64,000 nt of DNA from Hyphomicrobiales bacterium (GCA_002709005.1 PAPH01000002.1:66302-130301); one strand, 5' to 3'. Shown: positions 39,571 through 49,054, counted from the stretch's first letter. Program-made: numbers and translations. Notes: generated by a model not told the origin, from the sequence alone.

Positions 39571-40860
39571 TTATCCCATCATCGCGCGTGGAAGGAACAT
39601 CACGACGTCCGGGAACAGGATCATGATCATCACGACAGCGAGGACGGCCACCGCAAGCGGGATCATCTCGACCGTGTATTCCTTGTAGGAACATTTGAGG
39701 ATGCCGCAGACGGTGAACATCGAGACGCCCACCGGCGGGGTCATCCCGCCGAAAGTCACCAGCGTCATCATGATCAGCCCGAAATGAACCGGATCGACAC
39801 CGGCAGCTGTGATCACCGGAACGAGGATCGGCGTCAGCAGCATGACGATGACCGTCGCCTCGACCAGCATGCCGAAGACCAGCAGGAAGAGCGAAAGAGT
39901 GATCAGCAGCATCGTCTGGCTCGAGAAGATCCCGAGCGTGAGTTCGGCGAGCGTCTGCGGCACCCGCTCGAAGGTGATCACGTAGCCGAAAGCGCCCGAA
40001 AACAGGATGATCAGCATGATCATGCCGATGTCGCGCACACTGAGCAGCATGGCATCGACGATATCGGACCAACTGAGTTCGCGGTAGATGACGACGCCGA
40101 CGAAGACCGCATAGGCCACCGCGAAAGCGCCGGCTTCCGATGGCGTGAAGATGCCGAAACGGATACCGACGACCAGCCAGACCGGAAACAGGATCGCCCA
40201 GAAACTCGCGCGCGCGGCCGAGAGCACTTCACGGCCCGTCGGCAACCGGTCGTTGATGGGCTTGTAGTCTCGTTTCCGGGCTACCCACGCGGTGGCGACC
40301 ATCAGCGCGACGGTGAGCAGAACGCCCGGAACAATGCCCGCGATGAACAGACGGCCGATCGAGACCTCGCCGAGAAAGCCGTAGAGGATCAAGCCGAGGC
40401 TCGGCGGAATGGTCGCGGTGATCAGGCCCCCGATCGACAGGAGCGCGCCGGTGAAGCCGCGCGAATAGCCGCGTTCGATCATCGGCGCGCCGAGCACGCG
40501 CGACTGCATCGCCGCATCGGCGACAGCCGAGCCCGAAATGCCCCCCATCAGCGCCGAGAGAAGGAGGCTCGTCTGCGCCAGGCCGCCGCGCATCCAGCCG
40601 GCGAGCGTGGTGGCGAGCGTCAGCAGGCGTGGCGTGATGCCCGAGCCGTTCATCAGATGGCCAACGAGAATGAAGAGGGGAACCGCGAGCAGCGGGAATG
40701 ACTGGCTGGCCGCGATGATCCGCTGCACGGCGGTCGAATCCGGCATGAAGGTGCCGGGCAGAAGGAAATAGACGAGGCTGGCGATACCGATGGAGAAGGC
40801 GACCGGCATGCCGACGACCATGAAGCCAAGCGCCAGGCACAGAAGCAGGAAGGACGTCAC
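39571..40860 (-). CDS. dctM: TRAP transporter large permease subunit (DctM), hexuronate locus
   Basis: 429 residues with about twelve hydrophobic segments. DctM signatures are VPLFILVGHLMNGSGIT, GISGSAVADAAMQSRVL, ATIPPSLGLILYG, FTPSEAGAFAVAYA and GGMTPPVGVSMFTVCG. It overlaps dctQ by four bases and precedes uxaC by three. With DctP and DctQ of the same operon it should import hexuronates across the inner membrane with sodium. Confidence 0.92.
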   Translation of the reverse strand: MTSFLLLCLALGFMVVGMPVAFSIGIASLVYFLLPGTFMPDSTAVQRIIAASQSFPLLAVPLFILVGHLMNGSGITPRLLTLATTLAGWMRGGLAQTSLLLSALMGGISGSAVADAAMQSRVLGAPMIERGYSRGFTGALLSIGGLITATIPPSLGLILYGFLGEVSIGRLFIAGIVPGVLLTVALMVATAWVARKRDYKPINDRLPTGREVLSAARASFWAILFPVWLVVGIRFGIFTPSEAGAFAVAYAVFVGVVIYRELSWSDIVDAMLLSVRDIGMIMLIILFSGAFGYVITFERVPQTLAELTLGIFSSQTMLLITLSLFLLVFGMLVEATVIVMLLTPILVPVITAAGVDPVHFGLIMMTLVTFGGMTPPVGVSMFTVCGILKCSYKEYTVEMIPLAVAVLAVVMIMILFPDVVMFLPRAMMG

Positions 40861-41348
40861 AGAAGTTGCTCCTGATCATGGATCTCGGGTTCAATGGAAA
40901 ACAGAAGTCCGTGAGCGAAAAGCCGGCGCAGCAGCGAGACGATCATGAGAGCGCAGCCCACAGGAAGCGCGAGCGTCCCCCAGCCATAGGAGAGGCCGGA
41001 GGCGCCGATCTCGCGCGCCCAGTTCGACATGGCGAGATGCCAGGACAGCCAGCCGCAATAGGCGAGAAACGGGATCATGCAGAGAATGCAGACGAGATGA
41101 AGCGCCTTGCGGCCTGCGGGCGGCAGGGAATCGGGCAGTGCCGAGATCCGGATATGCTCGCCGCGCTTCATGATCAGGTCCGCGCCGAACATGCACGTCC
41201 AGATCAGCAGCAGCTGCGCCATTTCCGGACCTGAGGGAAGCGGATGGCCGACGGCGCGACCCATAGCGCCGAAAAACACCGCCAGAACGGTGCCGGTCAG
41301 GAAGAGGATCGCGATGATCTCCTCAGTCCGGTCGATGATCTTCCACAT
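40857..41348 (-). CDS. dctQ: TRAP transporter small permease subunit (DctQ), hexuronate locus
   Basis: 163 residues, four hydrophobic segments. LPSGPEMAQLLLIWTCMFGADLIMKRGEHIRIS is the DctQ core loop; the GEHIRI-type wording is characteristic. The start ATG at 41346-41348 has GGAGA upstream; the longer open frame continues into the intercistronic hairpin and is rejected. It lies between dctP and dctM. Confidence 0.88.
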   Translation of the reverse strand: MWKIIDRTEEIIAILFLTGTVLAVFFGAMGRAVGHPLPSGPEMAQLLLIWTCMFGADLIMKRGEHIRISALPDSLPPAGRKALHLVCILCMIPFLAYCGWLSWHLAMSNWAREIGASGLSYGWGTLALPVGCALMIVSLLRRLFAHGLLFSIEPEIHDQEQLL

Positions 41349-41372
41349 GACTGTCTCCACCAACCAGAATGA

Positions 41373-41397
41373 ACGGCGCGGAAAAATTCCACGCCGT
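41373..41397 (-). other. Intercistronic hairpin between dctP and dctQ
   Basis: ACGGCG-x-GGAA (41373-41383) pairs with TTCC-x-CGCCGT (41387-41397) around a three-base loop, in the 62-base gap between dctP and dctQ. Such hairpins protect the upstream message and raise binding-protein levels relative to the membrane subunits. There is no T-run, so it should not be a full terminator. Confidence 0.55.
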
Positions 41398-41410
41398 CTC
41401 ATGGGTCAAT

Positions 41411-42388
41411 TCATTTTGCCGCGTCGATATATGGCTGCAGCGCTTCGCGCGCCTCGACGAGACCGAGCTCCTCGTAGACGCCGCCAACACGCGACTTGAA
41501 GTCGTCGACATTGACTTCGTTGACGGTCACGCCGGCCGCCTTCATGTCGGCGAGCACGCTTTCGAGCTTGGCGACGGTCGCCTCGGAGGCTTCGTCACCT
41601 GCCTTCAGCAGTTCATCGTTGATGATTGTCTGCTGTTCCTCGGTCAGGCCCTTGAACCAGCTTTCCGAGGTCGCCAGACCGGTCAGCAGCTGGACGTGGT
41701 CGGTAAAGGCGAGGTTCTTGGTGACTTCGTGCAGCTTGATACCGAAAGCGCCGGTGAGCTGGGCTTCGGCGCCGTCGATCGCGCCGAGCTGCAGCGCCGA
41801 ATAAACCTCCGACCAGGGAAGGCCGACAGCCGTCGCGCCCAGGGCGTTGACGGTGGCGATCCAGCCGGGAGCATCGATGGTACGCACGCGCACGCCGTCG
41901 AGGTCTTCGGGCTTGGTGACCGGCTCCTTGGTGAACATCTCGCGGGTGCCCTGGAACCAGTTGTAGTTCAGCAGGCGAATACCGGAGGAAGAAGCCAGAT
42001 CCTCCACCCACTCCTTGTAGATCGGCGAACCGGTGATGCCCTTGTACTGGGTGTAGTCGTCCACAAGATAAGGCGCCGACAGGATGCCGAGCTCCTTCTT
42101 GAACGGCGCCAGACGACCGGCATCGACGAGAACGGCAATGGCCGCGCCATTGCGGATCTGCTCGAGCACGTCATTGTCCGAACCGAGCTGCGAGGACGGA
42201 TAGACCGTCACGTTGATCTCGCCGTTGGAGCGTTCCATGATCCGTTTTGCGGCGGCTTCCATGGCAACGACGAGCGGGTCCTGCGCCACCTGCGACGAGG
42301 ACAGGGCCAGCTTGACTTCGGCCATGGCGCCGGTTGCGACGCTTGCGAGCATGGCGGCGGCCAGGCTGAGGGTCTTGATGTTGAACAT
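41411..42388 (-). CDS. dctP: TRAP transporter solute-binding protein, probable hexuronate
   Basis: 325 residues with a Sec signal (MFNIKTLSLAAAMLASVATGAMA, cleavage before EVKL). DctP features are AMEAAAKRIMERSNGEINVTVYPSSQLGSDNDV and LDGVRVRTIDAPGWIATVNALG, where the arginine of RTIDAPG should bind the carboxylate. GLPWSEVYSALQLGAIDGAE follows. Encoded between the AGE-family gene and dctQ in an operon with uxaC, it very probably binds glucuronate, galacturonate or mannuronate. Confidence 0.9.
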   Translation of the reverse strand: MFNIKTLSLAAAMLASVATGAMAEVKLALSSSQVAQDPLVVAMEAAAKRIMERSNGEINVTVYPSSQLGSDNDVLEQIRNGAAIAVLVDAGRLAPFKKELGILSAPYLVDDYTQYKGITGSPIYKEWVEDLASSSGIRLLNYNWFQGTREMFTKEPVTKPEDLDGVRVRTIDAPGWIATVNALGATAVGLPWSEVYSALQLGAIDGAEAQLTGAFGIKLHEVTKNLAFTDHVQLLTGLATSESWFKGLTEEQQTIINDELLKAGDEASEATVAKLESVLADMKAAGVTVNEVNVDDFKSRVGGVYEELGLVEAREALQPYIDAAK

Positions 42389-42415
42389 GTTTTCTACTCC
42401 TCCAGATTTTTGTGA

Positions 42416-43633
42416 TTACCGGGTCGGTCCGGGCCAGAGGCCCGCGCGTGCGCCCTCGGTCAGCGCAAGCACAATGTGATAGAGAAGCCGGCTCAAGGCC
42501 TCGGGCCAGAGCGTTTCGCCCTCGGCATCGAGCTGGTTCACGAAGATGGGGCGGTCGTAAAAATAGCGCTCGAACATCAGCGTCATGAGCCGACGTCCGG
42601 CATCGGCTGCGCCCGCCTCGCCCGCCATGTGACGCACCGCGTGCATTTTTATCGCCTCGGTCTGCGGCCAGAGCAGGAAGGACCTCTCCATCACTTCGCC
42701 GTCCACAGAGATCGCATCGAAGGCCGCGCCCTCCATCAATCCGGAGGTTGCGAAGCCCTGGGCAAACGCGAAGCCTTCGAGCTTCGCGATGATGCCGGTC
42801 AGATCTGTTTTGCCGCCAAGTGTCATCTCGCGGCGCAGCAGCCAGGCCCATTCGCACTGATGACCGATTTCACGACGCCCGCCCGCCTTGCCGGGAAGAA
42901 GAGACAGATTCGGAGCCAAAAATTCCGTGATCGTACCGCTTTGCGCGTCGTGGAAATGCGCGAGCGCGACTTCCCGCAGAGCGGCGGCACGATCGAGCCA
43001 GCGCGGTTCGCCGCTCATCTCGAAGGCCTGAAGCGCTCCTTCATAAAGATGCATGTGCGGGTTCTGAGCCCGCATCGGGGCGTCGTCGGCCGCTGGGGCC
43101 GTCACACTGTCGTCTTCGAGAAGCAGACCGGTCAGGGAATCGCGAAGATTAGCCTCGATCGCCGACCAGCAGGATTCCAGTTCGGCTGCCGTGTCCGCGG
43201 AGGGCGATACGGCCTGCCAAGTCGACAGGGCGAGAACGACGAAGCTCTGGTCGTAGCTGCGGGCGACTGCGTCACCGGGTTCTGCCGTCGCCCTGCCCTC
43301 GCGTGTGAGCGCACGACAATAAAGGCCGTTGGGCTTTCTGAAGCGCGGCAGCACGGACAAGGCTTCAACAGCCGCCGTCCGGAACCGGTCATCGCCGGTC
43401 ATTTCCGCAAGATGCGCGAAGGTGTAGAGGAGCCTAGCCTGCGCGAGCACCGTTTTCGGGGCATCGGCAACCGGCTCACCGTTCGCGTCAAGCGTATCGA
43501 AATAGCCGCCGTGACGATGATCCCGTCCCCGCTCGATCCATTTGGCGAGGAACGGACCGAAGAACCAGTCCGCCCAATCGGAAGAATTGGTCGGGTGCGA
43601 GAACTTGGAACTGCGTGCGGCCAGACCCGTCAT
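42416..43633 (-). CDS. AGE-family epimerase/isomerase
   Basis: A 405-residue (alpha/alpha)6-barrel protein of the N-acylglucosamine 2-epimerase superfamily. Typical pieces are HGGYFDTLD (about 41-49), RLLYTFAHLAEMTGD, MHLYEGALQAF, REIGHQCEWAWLLRRE with a catalytic histidine (about 255), and LLWPQTEAIKMHAVRH. Members interconvert aldoses at C2 or isomerise mannose and sulfoquinovose to ketoses. The start overlaps the GntR stop (ATGA), so it is co-translated with the hexuronate regulator. A C2 epimerase or isomerase for mannuronate would connect that acid to the glucuronate/fructuronate route. That is inference; simple aldose isomerase activity is the alternative. Confidence 0.85.
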   Translation of the reverse strand: MTGLAARSSKFSHPTNSSDWADWFFGPFLAKWIERGRDHRHGGYFDTLDANGEPVADAPKTVLAQARLLYTFAHLAEMTGDDRFRTAAVEALSVLPRFRKPNGLYCRALTREGRATAEPGDAVARSYDQSFVVLALSTWQAVSPSADTAAELESCWSAIEANLRDSLTGLLLEDDSVTAPAADDAPMRAQNPHMHLYEGALQAFEMSGEPRWLDRAAALREVALAHFHDAQSGTITEFLAPNLSLLPGKAGGRREIGHQCEWAWLLRREMTLGGKTDLTGIIAKLEGFAFAQGFATSGLMEGAAFDAISVDGEVMERSFLLWPQTEAIKMHAVRHMAGEAGAADAGRRLMTLMFERYFYDRPIFVNQLDAEGETLWPEALSRLLYHIVLALTEGARAGLWPGPTR

Positions 43634-44337
43634 TTGAAATCGTCCGCCCCCTCGAAGAAGTCGGGCATCACATCAACGATTTCGGGAAGGTCGCGGATGA
43701 TCTCGCGCAGATGGAGGCGCATACAGCTTTCCGCTGCCACCGCATCGCGCTTGCGAATGCCTTCGACGACGGCTGCATGTTGGGAGACGAGCTTCTCAAA
43801 CGGCAGTTTCCGCATGCTGATGTGGCGCACGCGGTTCATCTGGGTTTTCAGTCCCTCGAGATAATCCCAGGCCGAACGCTGCCCTGCCATTTCGGCCAGC
43901 ATGCGATGAAAGGCCTCGTCGAGCTGCATGAACAGATCGGGTTCGGCCGCGGTTGTCACGGCGCGCTGCTTGACGATTTCCGCGTCGAGCGCGGCAATCG
44001 CATCATCGCTGGCGGCTTCGGCAACCAGACGGACGATATCGGCTTCGGCCGCTTCGCGGATAAACCGCGTAGTCATGACCGACGGCACGGAAATACGGGT
44101 GACGAAAGTGCCCCGTTGCGGGCGCACAGCAACCAGATTTTCCTCGGAAAGCTTGATGAAGGCCTCGCGCACAGGCTGGCGCGACACGTCGTAGGCTGCG
44201 GCAAATTCGGTTTCCGACAGACGAAGCCCGGGAGGAAGCTCGCCGCGCACGATGCGGTCGCGAATGAGACGGTAAAGCTGCGGCCCGACGGCTGCGCTCT
44301 TCTCCAACTCGCGAACTGGCGGCATTGCGACCGACAT
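43630..44337 (-). CDS. GntR-family (FadR/FCD) regulator of the hexuronate locus
   Basis: 235 residues from ATG at 44335-44337 (GGGAGGAG upstream). The N-terminal winged helix includes RGELPPGLRLSETEFAAAYDVSRQPVREAFIKLSEENLV. The FCD ligand domain carries the metal histidines in QLDEAFHRML, SQHAAVVEG and CMRLHLREI. UxuR and ExuR are of this family. It leads the leftward arm and is divergent from uxuA, with TCCATACT repeats between. It is closely similar in sequence to the GntR protein encoded at 53136-53876. Confidence 0.9.
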   Translation of the reverse strand: MSVAMPPVRELEKSAAVGPQLYRLIRDRIVRGELPPGLRLSETEFAAAYDVSRQPVREAFIKLSEENLVAVRPQRGTFVTRISVPSVMTTRFIREAAEADIVRLVAEAASDDAIAALDAEIVKQRAVTTAAEPDLFMQLDEAFHRMLAEMAGQRSAWDYLEGLKTQMNRVRHISMRKLPFEKLVSQHAAVVEGIRKRDAVAAESCMRLHLREIIRDLPEIVDVMPDFFEGADDFK

Positions 44338-44359
44338 GGCGGCTCCTCCCTGGCGATCC

Positions 44360-44382
44360 TCATACCTCCATACTTCCATACT
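44360..44382. promoter_or_regulatory. Triple eight-base direct repeat in the divergent gntR/uxuA promoter
   Basis: TCATACC (44360-44366) is followed by TCCATACT (44367-44374) and TCCATACT (44375-44382). On the other strand this reads AGTATGGA twice and then GGTATGA. The CCATAC/GTATGG half-site also forms the palindrome upstream of the paralogous GntR gene at 53136, so it is the likely operator core of both regulators. Confidence 0.6.
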
Positions 44383-44444
44383 AGTCAACAGCGAGGTCGC
44401 ATGCTATTGACCGCCAGCAACGCAAGTACAGTGGGAGGGACGTC

Positions 44445-45662
44445 GTGCGACAGACATGGCGCTGGTTCGGTCCGAAGGATCTGGTTTCAATTGACGACAT
44501 GCGCCAGGCCGGTGTCGAAGGTGTGGTTTCCGCCCTCCACCACGTCCCCACCGGCGCACTTTGGACACCCGAGGAAATCGCCCGCCGCCAGGACGACGTG
44601 TCCCGGATGAAGGACGGTTCGCCCTCGAACCTCAAATGGGAAGTGGTCGAAAGCCTCCCGGTCTCCGAAGACATCAAGAAACAGAAGGGCGCGTGGCGCG
44701 ACCACATCGCGAGCTACAAGCAGTCGCTGAAAAACCTGCGCGATGCCGGCATCGAGATCATCTGCTACAATTTCATGCCGGTCCTCGACTGGACGCGCAC
44801 CGACCTCGCCTACCGGACGCCGACGGGCGCGACCTGCATGCGTTTCGACTTTCCGGATTTTGCGGCCTTCGACATCCACATTCTCAAGCGCCCGGATGCT
44901 GCGGACGGCTTTCCCGTCGAAATCGTCGCCGAAGCCGAAAAACGCTTCAGCGAAATGTCCGACGAACGTAAGTCGGAGCTTGCTAAGAACGTCGTCTTTG
45001 GTCTTCCGGGCGCGGCGGAAAGCTTCTCGCTGCCTGATGTCCGCCAGCATCTTGCGGAATACGACGGCATGTCCGGCGACACGCTTCGCGCGCACCTGAT
45101 CGATTTTCTGTCCGAAGTCGTGCCGGTCGCCGAGGAACTGGGCCTGCGCATGTGCTGCCACCCGGACGATCCGCCCTACCCGCTGCTCGGTCTTCCGCGC
45201 GTGATGTCCACGGAAAAGGATTACCGGACGGTGATGGACGCCGTCGACAGTCCCGCCAACGGGATCACCCTTTGCTCGGGATCACTCGGCGCGCGGCCGG
45301 ACAACGACATTCCGGGCATGATGGACCGTCTTGGCGACCGCGTGCACTTCCTCCACATGCGCAACGTCAAACGCGAGACGCCCGAAATCATGGGAAGTTT
45401 CCATGAAGCAGAGCATCTGGGTGGCGATACCGATATGGTGGCGCTCATCGCGGCCGTCCTGCGCGAGGAGAAGAAGCGCCGCGACGCCGGCCGCGCGGAT
45501 GCCTCTATCCCGATCCGGCCCGACCACGGCCAGGACATTCTCGATGATCTCGGGCGCAAGGCACAACCGGGCTATCCATCGATCGGTCGCCTCAAGGGCC
45601 TGGCCGAATTGCGCGGCATCATGACGGCGCTTCAGCATCCGATCGAGGGGATCGTAAAGTGA
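44445..45662 (+). CDS. uxuA: Mannonate dehydratase
   Basis: Dehydrates D-mannonate to 2-keto-3-deoxygluconate. 405 residues (E. coli 394). UxuA features are MRQTWRWFGPKDLVSI, GVEGVVSALHHVPTGALW, FMPVLDWTRTDL, MCCHPDDPPYPLLGLPRV with metal-binding His and Asp, LCSGSLGARPDND, HFLHMRNV and RPDHGQDI. The start is GTG at 44445 with GGGAGGGACGTC upstream. First gene of the rightward arm uxuA-uxuB-kdgK, overlapping uxuB by four bases. Confidence 0.95.
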   Translation: MRQTWRWFGPKDLVSIDDMRQAGVEGVVSALHHVPTGALWTPEEIARRQDDVSRMKDGSPSNLKWEVVESLPVSEDIKKQKGAWRDHIASYKQSLKNLRDAGIEIICYNFMPVLDWTRTDLAYRTPTGATCMRFDFPDFAAFDIHILKRPDAADGFPVEIVAEAEKRFSEMSDERKSELAKNVVFGLPGAAESFSLPDVRQHLAEYDGMSGDTLRAHLIDFLSEVVPVAEELGLRMCCHPDDPPYPLLGLPRVMSTEKDYRTVMDAVDSPANGITLCSGSLGARPDNDIPGMMDRLGDRVHFLHMRNVKRETPEIMGSFHEAEHLGGDTDMVALIAAVLREEKKRRDAGRADASIPIRPDHGQDILDDLGRKAQPGYPSIGRLKGLAELRGIMTALQHPIEGIVK

Positions 45663-47122
45663 GCTCCCCTCGCCTGACCGACCTGTCCCGGGTCACCGGC
45701 CCGGCGAAAGTGCCGAACTACGAGCCTGGCGACCATGGCGTCGGCATCGTTCATCTCGGCGTCGGCGCCTTTCACCGCGCACACCAGGCGGTGATGACGG
45801 ACGACGCAATCGCGCGCTCCGGCGGCGACTGGCGGATCAACGGCGTTTCGCTGCGGTCGAAAGAAATTGCCGGGGCGCTCAATCCGCAGAACGGACTTTA
45901 TACCTTGATCGAACGCGGCCCCGGAGGCACGGAGGCGCGCGTCATCGGTTCGATCGCCAACATCATTGCGGCCGATCCGGCGGCGACGCTGCAGGCCTTG
46001 TGCGACGAGAAGATCCGTGTCGTCACGATCACGGTGACAGAGAAGGGCTACGGAATCGACCGTGCGGCCGGCGGACCTGACAAGAAGCATCCGGCCGTGG
46101 CCGCTGACCTCGCCAATCCAGGGCACCCGACCGGCGTACTGGGCCTTCTCGTGGCGGCATTGAAGTTTCGCCGCGACGCCGGAATGGCGCCCTTCACGGT
46201 ATTGAGTTGTGACAACCTCCCCGAAAATGGAAAACTGCTGCGCTTGGGCACGGTGGGCTTTGCCCGCGAGATCGATCCCGAGCTTTCGGACTGGATCGAC
46301 GAAAAGGTGGCATTTCCCAGTTCCATGGTCGATCGCATCACGCCCGCTTCGACAGAGGAGACGCTGGCCGAGGCGCTTTCGCAGACAGGCTGCGAGGACA
46401 AGGCGGCTGTCGAGACAGAACCTTTCATCCAGTGGGTGATCGAGGATGATTTCCCTCAAGGCCGCCCCGACTGGGAAGCCGGCGGCGCACTGTTCGTCGC
46501 CGACGTCGCGCCCTATGAGCGGATGAAGCTCACCATGCTTAACGGCAGCCACTCGCTGATCGCCTATTCCGGCTTTCTCGCCGGCCACCGCTATGTGCGG
46601 GACGTTATGGGCGATCGGGCGCTTGCAAAACTCGTCAGGCGTCATCTCGATGCGGCGGCGGATATCATGCCTCCGCTGGCCGGCATCGATTTCGCCGAGT
46701 ATGGCGAAGCGCTTGTCGAGCGCTTCCGCAACCCGGCGATCGCCCACGAAACCTACCAGATCGCCATGGATGGCAGCCAGAAATTGCCGCAGCGCATCTT
46801 TGCCCCTGCCCTCATTGCCCTTGAGGACAGCCGTGATATCCGCACCTTCACCTTCGCCACGGCCGCCTGGATGCGCTATGCGCTGGGTCGCAAGGACGAC
46901 GGCACCACCTATGCGCTGCGTGACCCGATGGCTGACGAGATCGAGGCAGCGGTCGCGGGCTTGTCGAATCCTGACGACATCTATAACGCTCTGTCCGCCC
47001 TCCCGGGCCTGCTGCCCACGGAACTCACCGCCGACGACAGGTTTGCCGCTCCGGTCAAGGAGATTTTGGGCACGATGCTGGAAGCAGGCGTCCGCGCCGC
47101 AATAGACAGGGAACCTGAATGA
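45659..47122 (+). CDS. uxuB: Fructuronate reductase (mannitol dehydrogenase family)
   Basis: A 487-residue long-chain polyol dehydrogenase, same length as E. coli UxuB. The Rossmann start is GVGIVHLGVGAFHRAHQAVMTDDAI. The family signature with the catalytic lysine is in YERMKLTMLNGSHSLIAYSGFLAGH, and DGSQKLPQRI follows. The start is GTG at 45659, overlapping the uxuA stop, and it overlaps kdgK by four bases. Reduces D-fructuronate to D-mannonate with NADH, between UxaC and UxuA. Confidence 0.93.
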   Translation: MSSPRLTDLSRVTGPAKVPNYEPGDHGVGIVHLGVGAFHRAHQAVMTDDAIARSGGDWRINGVSLRSKEIAGALNPQNGLYTLIERGPGGTEARVIGSIANIIAADPAATLQALCDEKIRVVTITVTEKGYGIDRAAGGPDKKHPAVAADLANPGHPTGVLGLLVAALKFRRDAGMAPFTVLSCDNLPENGKLLRLGTVGFAREIDPELSDWIDEKVAFPSSMVDRITPASTEETLAEALSQTGCEDKAAVETEPFIQWVIEDDFPQGRPDWEAGGALFVADVAPYERMKLTMLNGSHSLIAYSGFLAGHRYVRDVMGDRALAKLVRRHLDAAADIMPPLAGIDFAEYGEALVERFRNPAIAHETYQIAMDGSQKLPQRIFAPALIALEDSRDIRTFTFATAAWMRYALGRKDDGTTYALRDPMADEIEAAVAGLSNPDDIYNALSALPGLLPTELTADDRFAAPVKEILGTMLEAGVRAAIDREPE

Positions 47123-48039
47123 ACGAGGCGAAGACCTTTCTTTCGATCGGCGAATGCATGATCGAGATGGCGTTGATGGCCAACGGCGACTATCGCCTCG
47201 GCTTCGCCGGCGACACTCTCAACACCGCTTGGTACGCGCGTGCGCTTCTGCCGGCTCAGAGCTGGAAGGTAGCCTATTTTACGCGTCTCGGTCCCGACGT
47301 CTATTCCGCCCGCCTGCGCGATTTTCTGGAGACGAACCGGATAACCACCGATCTCGTCACCATGGATCCGGCCCGTCAGCCCGGGCTCTATCTCATCGAT
47401 ATCGAAAACGGCGAGCGCTCCTTCACCTATTGGCGCGACCAGTCGGCCGCCCGTCTGCTCGCCGACGACGAGTACGCGCTGGAACGCGCCATGGACAGCG
47501 CCGACATCATCTATTTCTCCGGGATCACGCTCGCCATTCTGACGCCCGAGAAGCGTCGTGTCTTTCTCGCCCTGGTCGCAAAGCAGCGCGACAAGGGAAA
47601 GACGACGGTGTTCGACCCGAACGCCCGGCCCAAATTGTGGGAATCGCTCGATTTCCTGCGTCAGAAGACGATGAAGGCGGCGGCAGCGGCAGCGATTGTG
47701 CTTCCGAGCTTCGACGATGAAAAGACCATTTTTGGAGACGCCGATATCGACGCCACCGCCACACGCTATCTGAAGGCAGGTGCCGGATTGACCGTCGTCA
47801 AGAACGGCGGCGGCGACATGCTGGTGTCGGATGGTACCTCGCAAAACCGCATCGACGGACATCAGCGCGTCGAACCCGTCGACACAACAGGCGCGGGCGA
47901 CTCGTTCAACGGCGCGTTTCTTGCCGCAATCGCCCAGGGCGCGGCAGTAAAGGAAGCCGTCGAGCGCGCTCACGCCATCGCGACGAGAGTCGTCATGCAT
48001 CGCGGCGCGCTCATGCCCATGGACGACATCCTGGCGTGA
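47119..48039 (+). CDS. kdgK: 2-keto-3-deoxygluconate kinase (PfkB family)
   Basis: 306 residues. PfkB signatures are SIGECMIEM at the start, GDTLNTAWYARAL, and the C-terminal DTTGAGDSFNGAFL with the catalytic aspartate. Its position directly after uxuA and uxuB (ATGA overlap) fits phosphorylation of KDG to KDPG, the last step before the Entner-Doudoroff aldolase. No KDPG aldolase gene is seen in the window. Confidence 0.92.
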   Translation: MNEAKTFLSIGECMIEMALMANGDYRLGFAGDTLNTAWYARALLPAQSWKVAYFTRLGPDVYSARLRDFLETNRITTDLVTMDPARQPGLYLIDIENGERSFTYWRDQSAARLLADDEYALERAMDSADIIYFSGITLAILTPEKRRVFLALVAKQRDKGKTTVFDPNARPKLWESLDFLRQKTMKAAAAAAIVLPSFDDEKTIFGDADIDATATRYLKAGAGLTVVKNGGGDMLVSDGTSQNRIDGHQRVEPVDTTGAGDSFNGAFLAAIAQGAAVKEAVERAHAIATRVVMHRGALMPMDDILA

Positions 48040-48046
48040 GCCCCTT

Positions 48047-49054
48047 TCAGCCCCCCGCCCGCGCCTGCGCCTCGATTGCCAGCCGGGTAACCCTGAGCGC
48101 GTGACCTTCGGGCAGCGCCGTTGCGGTCCGGTTGCGCACATCATCGAGGAAGCGCGGGAAATAGGTGAGTTTCTCCCCGCTCGCATCGATATGGCTGACG
48201 CCGTCATTGTTGCTCAGGAACAGATGATCGGTGCCCGGACGCCCGGCGATATCAATATATTTGCGCAGTTCGATCGTGCCTTCGGTGCCAAGCAGAAAAA
48301 GCCGCCCGTCGCCCCATGTCGGCAACCCGTCGGGCGTGAACCAGTCGACACGGATATAGCCCGACGCGCCGTCGCTCTTGAGCAGGATCTCGCCGAAATC
48401 CTGGAAGTCGGGCAATTCGGGATGCCCACGGTTGGCAACCGCACTGGAAACGAGCTCGCCGTCCTGTGAACCGGTGAAATGCAGGAACTGATCGATCTGG
48501 TGCGAGGCGATATCGACGAGAATGCCGCCGAAAGCCTCGGTGTCGAAGAACCAGTCCGGCCGGATCGCGCGGTTGAGCCGGTGCGGCCCCAGTCCGACCG
48601 TCTGGATCACCCGGCCGATTGCGCCCTCACTCACAAGACGCGAGGCTGCCTCGCAGGCCCGGACCACGAAACGCTCCGAAAAACAGATCGAGAAGATGCG
48701 ACCGGTTTCGCGCGCCACGCTCTCGATCTCCTCGACATCGCCCATGCGGGTCGCGCCCGGCTTGTCGACCATCACGTCCTTGCCCGCCCGCATCGCGCGG
48801 ATGGCGATTTTCGGCCGGTCGCGCGGGATGGCGGCGCAGACGACGATGTCGATCGAGGGATCATCGAACAGCGCTTCCCGGTCAATGGCTTTGAGATCGG
48901 GAAACCGTTCCTGAAAGCCGGTCAGAACCTTGGGATCGCTCGTCTCGGGGCAATAGCCGGCGCACTCCGCTCCTGCTTCGATCAGCTCCCCGACGAGGTG
49001 GTAGATGTGGCGGTGATCGAGGCCGATTGCCGCGAAACGCAAGGCTCCGCTCAT
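48047..49054 (-). CDS. Gfo/Idh/MocA-family oxidoreductase (first)
   Basis: 335 residues. The N-terminal NAD-binding fold starts AAIGLDHRHIYHLVGELIEAG, an altered GxGxxG. The catalytic-lysine motif is VMVDKPGAT (about 94-102), where most family members have EKP. The substrate-domain segment is ILVDIASHQIDQFLHFTGS with a His. Such enzymes oxidise or reduce sugars, inositols and sugar acids. It overlaps the second Gfo/Idh/MocA gene by four bases and ends the leftward operon of the TRAP DctP-DctQM locus. The substrate is not predictable from sequence. Confidence 0.88.
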   Translation of the reverse strand: MSGALRFAAIGLDHRHIYHLVGELIEAGAECAGYCPETSDPKVLTGFQERFPDLKAIDREALFDDPSIDIVVCAAIPRDRPKIAIRAMRAGKDVMVDKPGATRMGDVEEIESVARETGRIFSICFSERFVVRACEAASRLVSEGAIGRVIQTVGLGPHRLNRAIRPDWFFDTEAFGGILVDIASHQIDQFLHFTGSQDGELVSSAVANRGHPELPDFQDFGEILLKSDGASGYIRVDWFTPDGLPTWGDGRLFLLGTEGTIELRKYIDIAGRPGTDHLFLSNNDGVSHIDASGEKLTYFPRFLDDVRNRTATALPEGHALRVTRLAIEAQARAGG

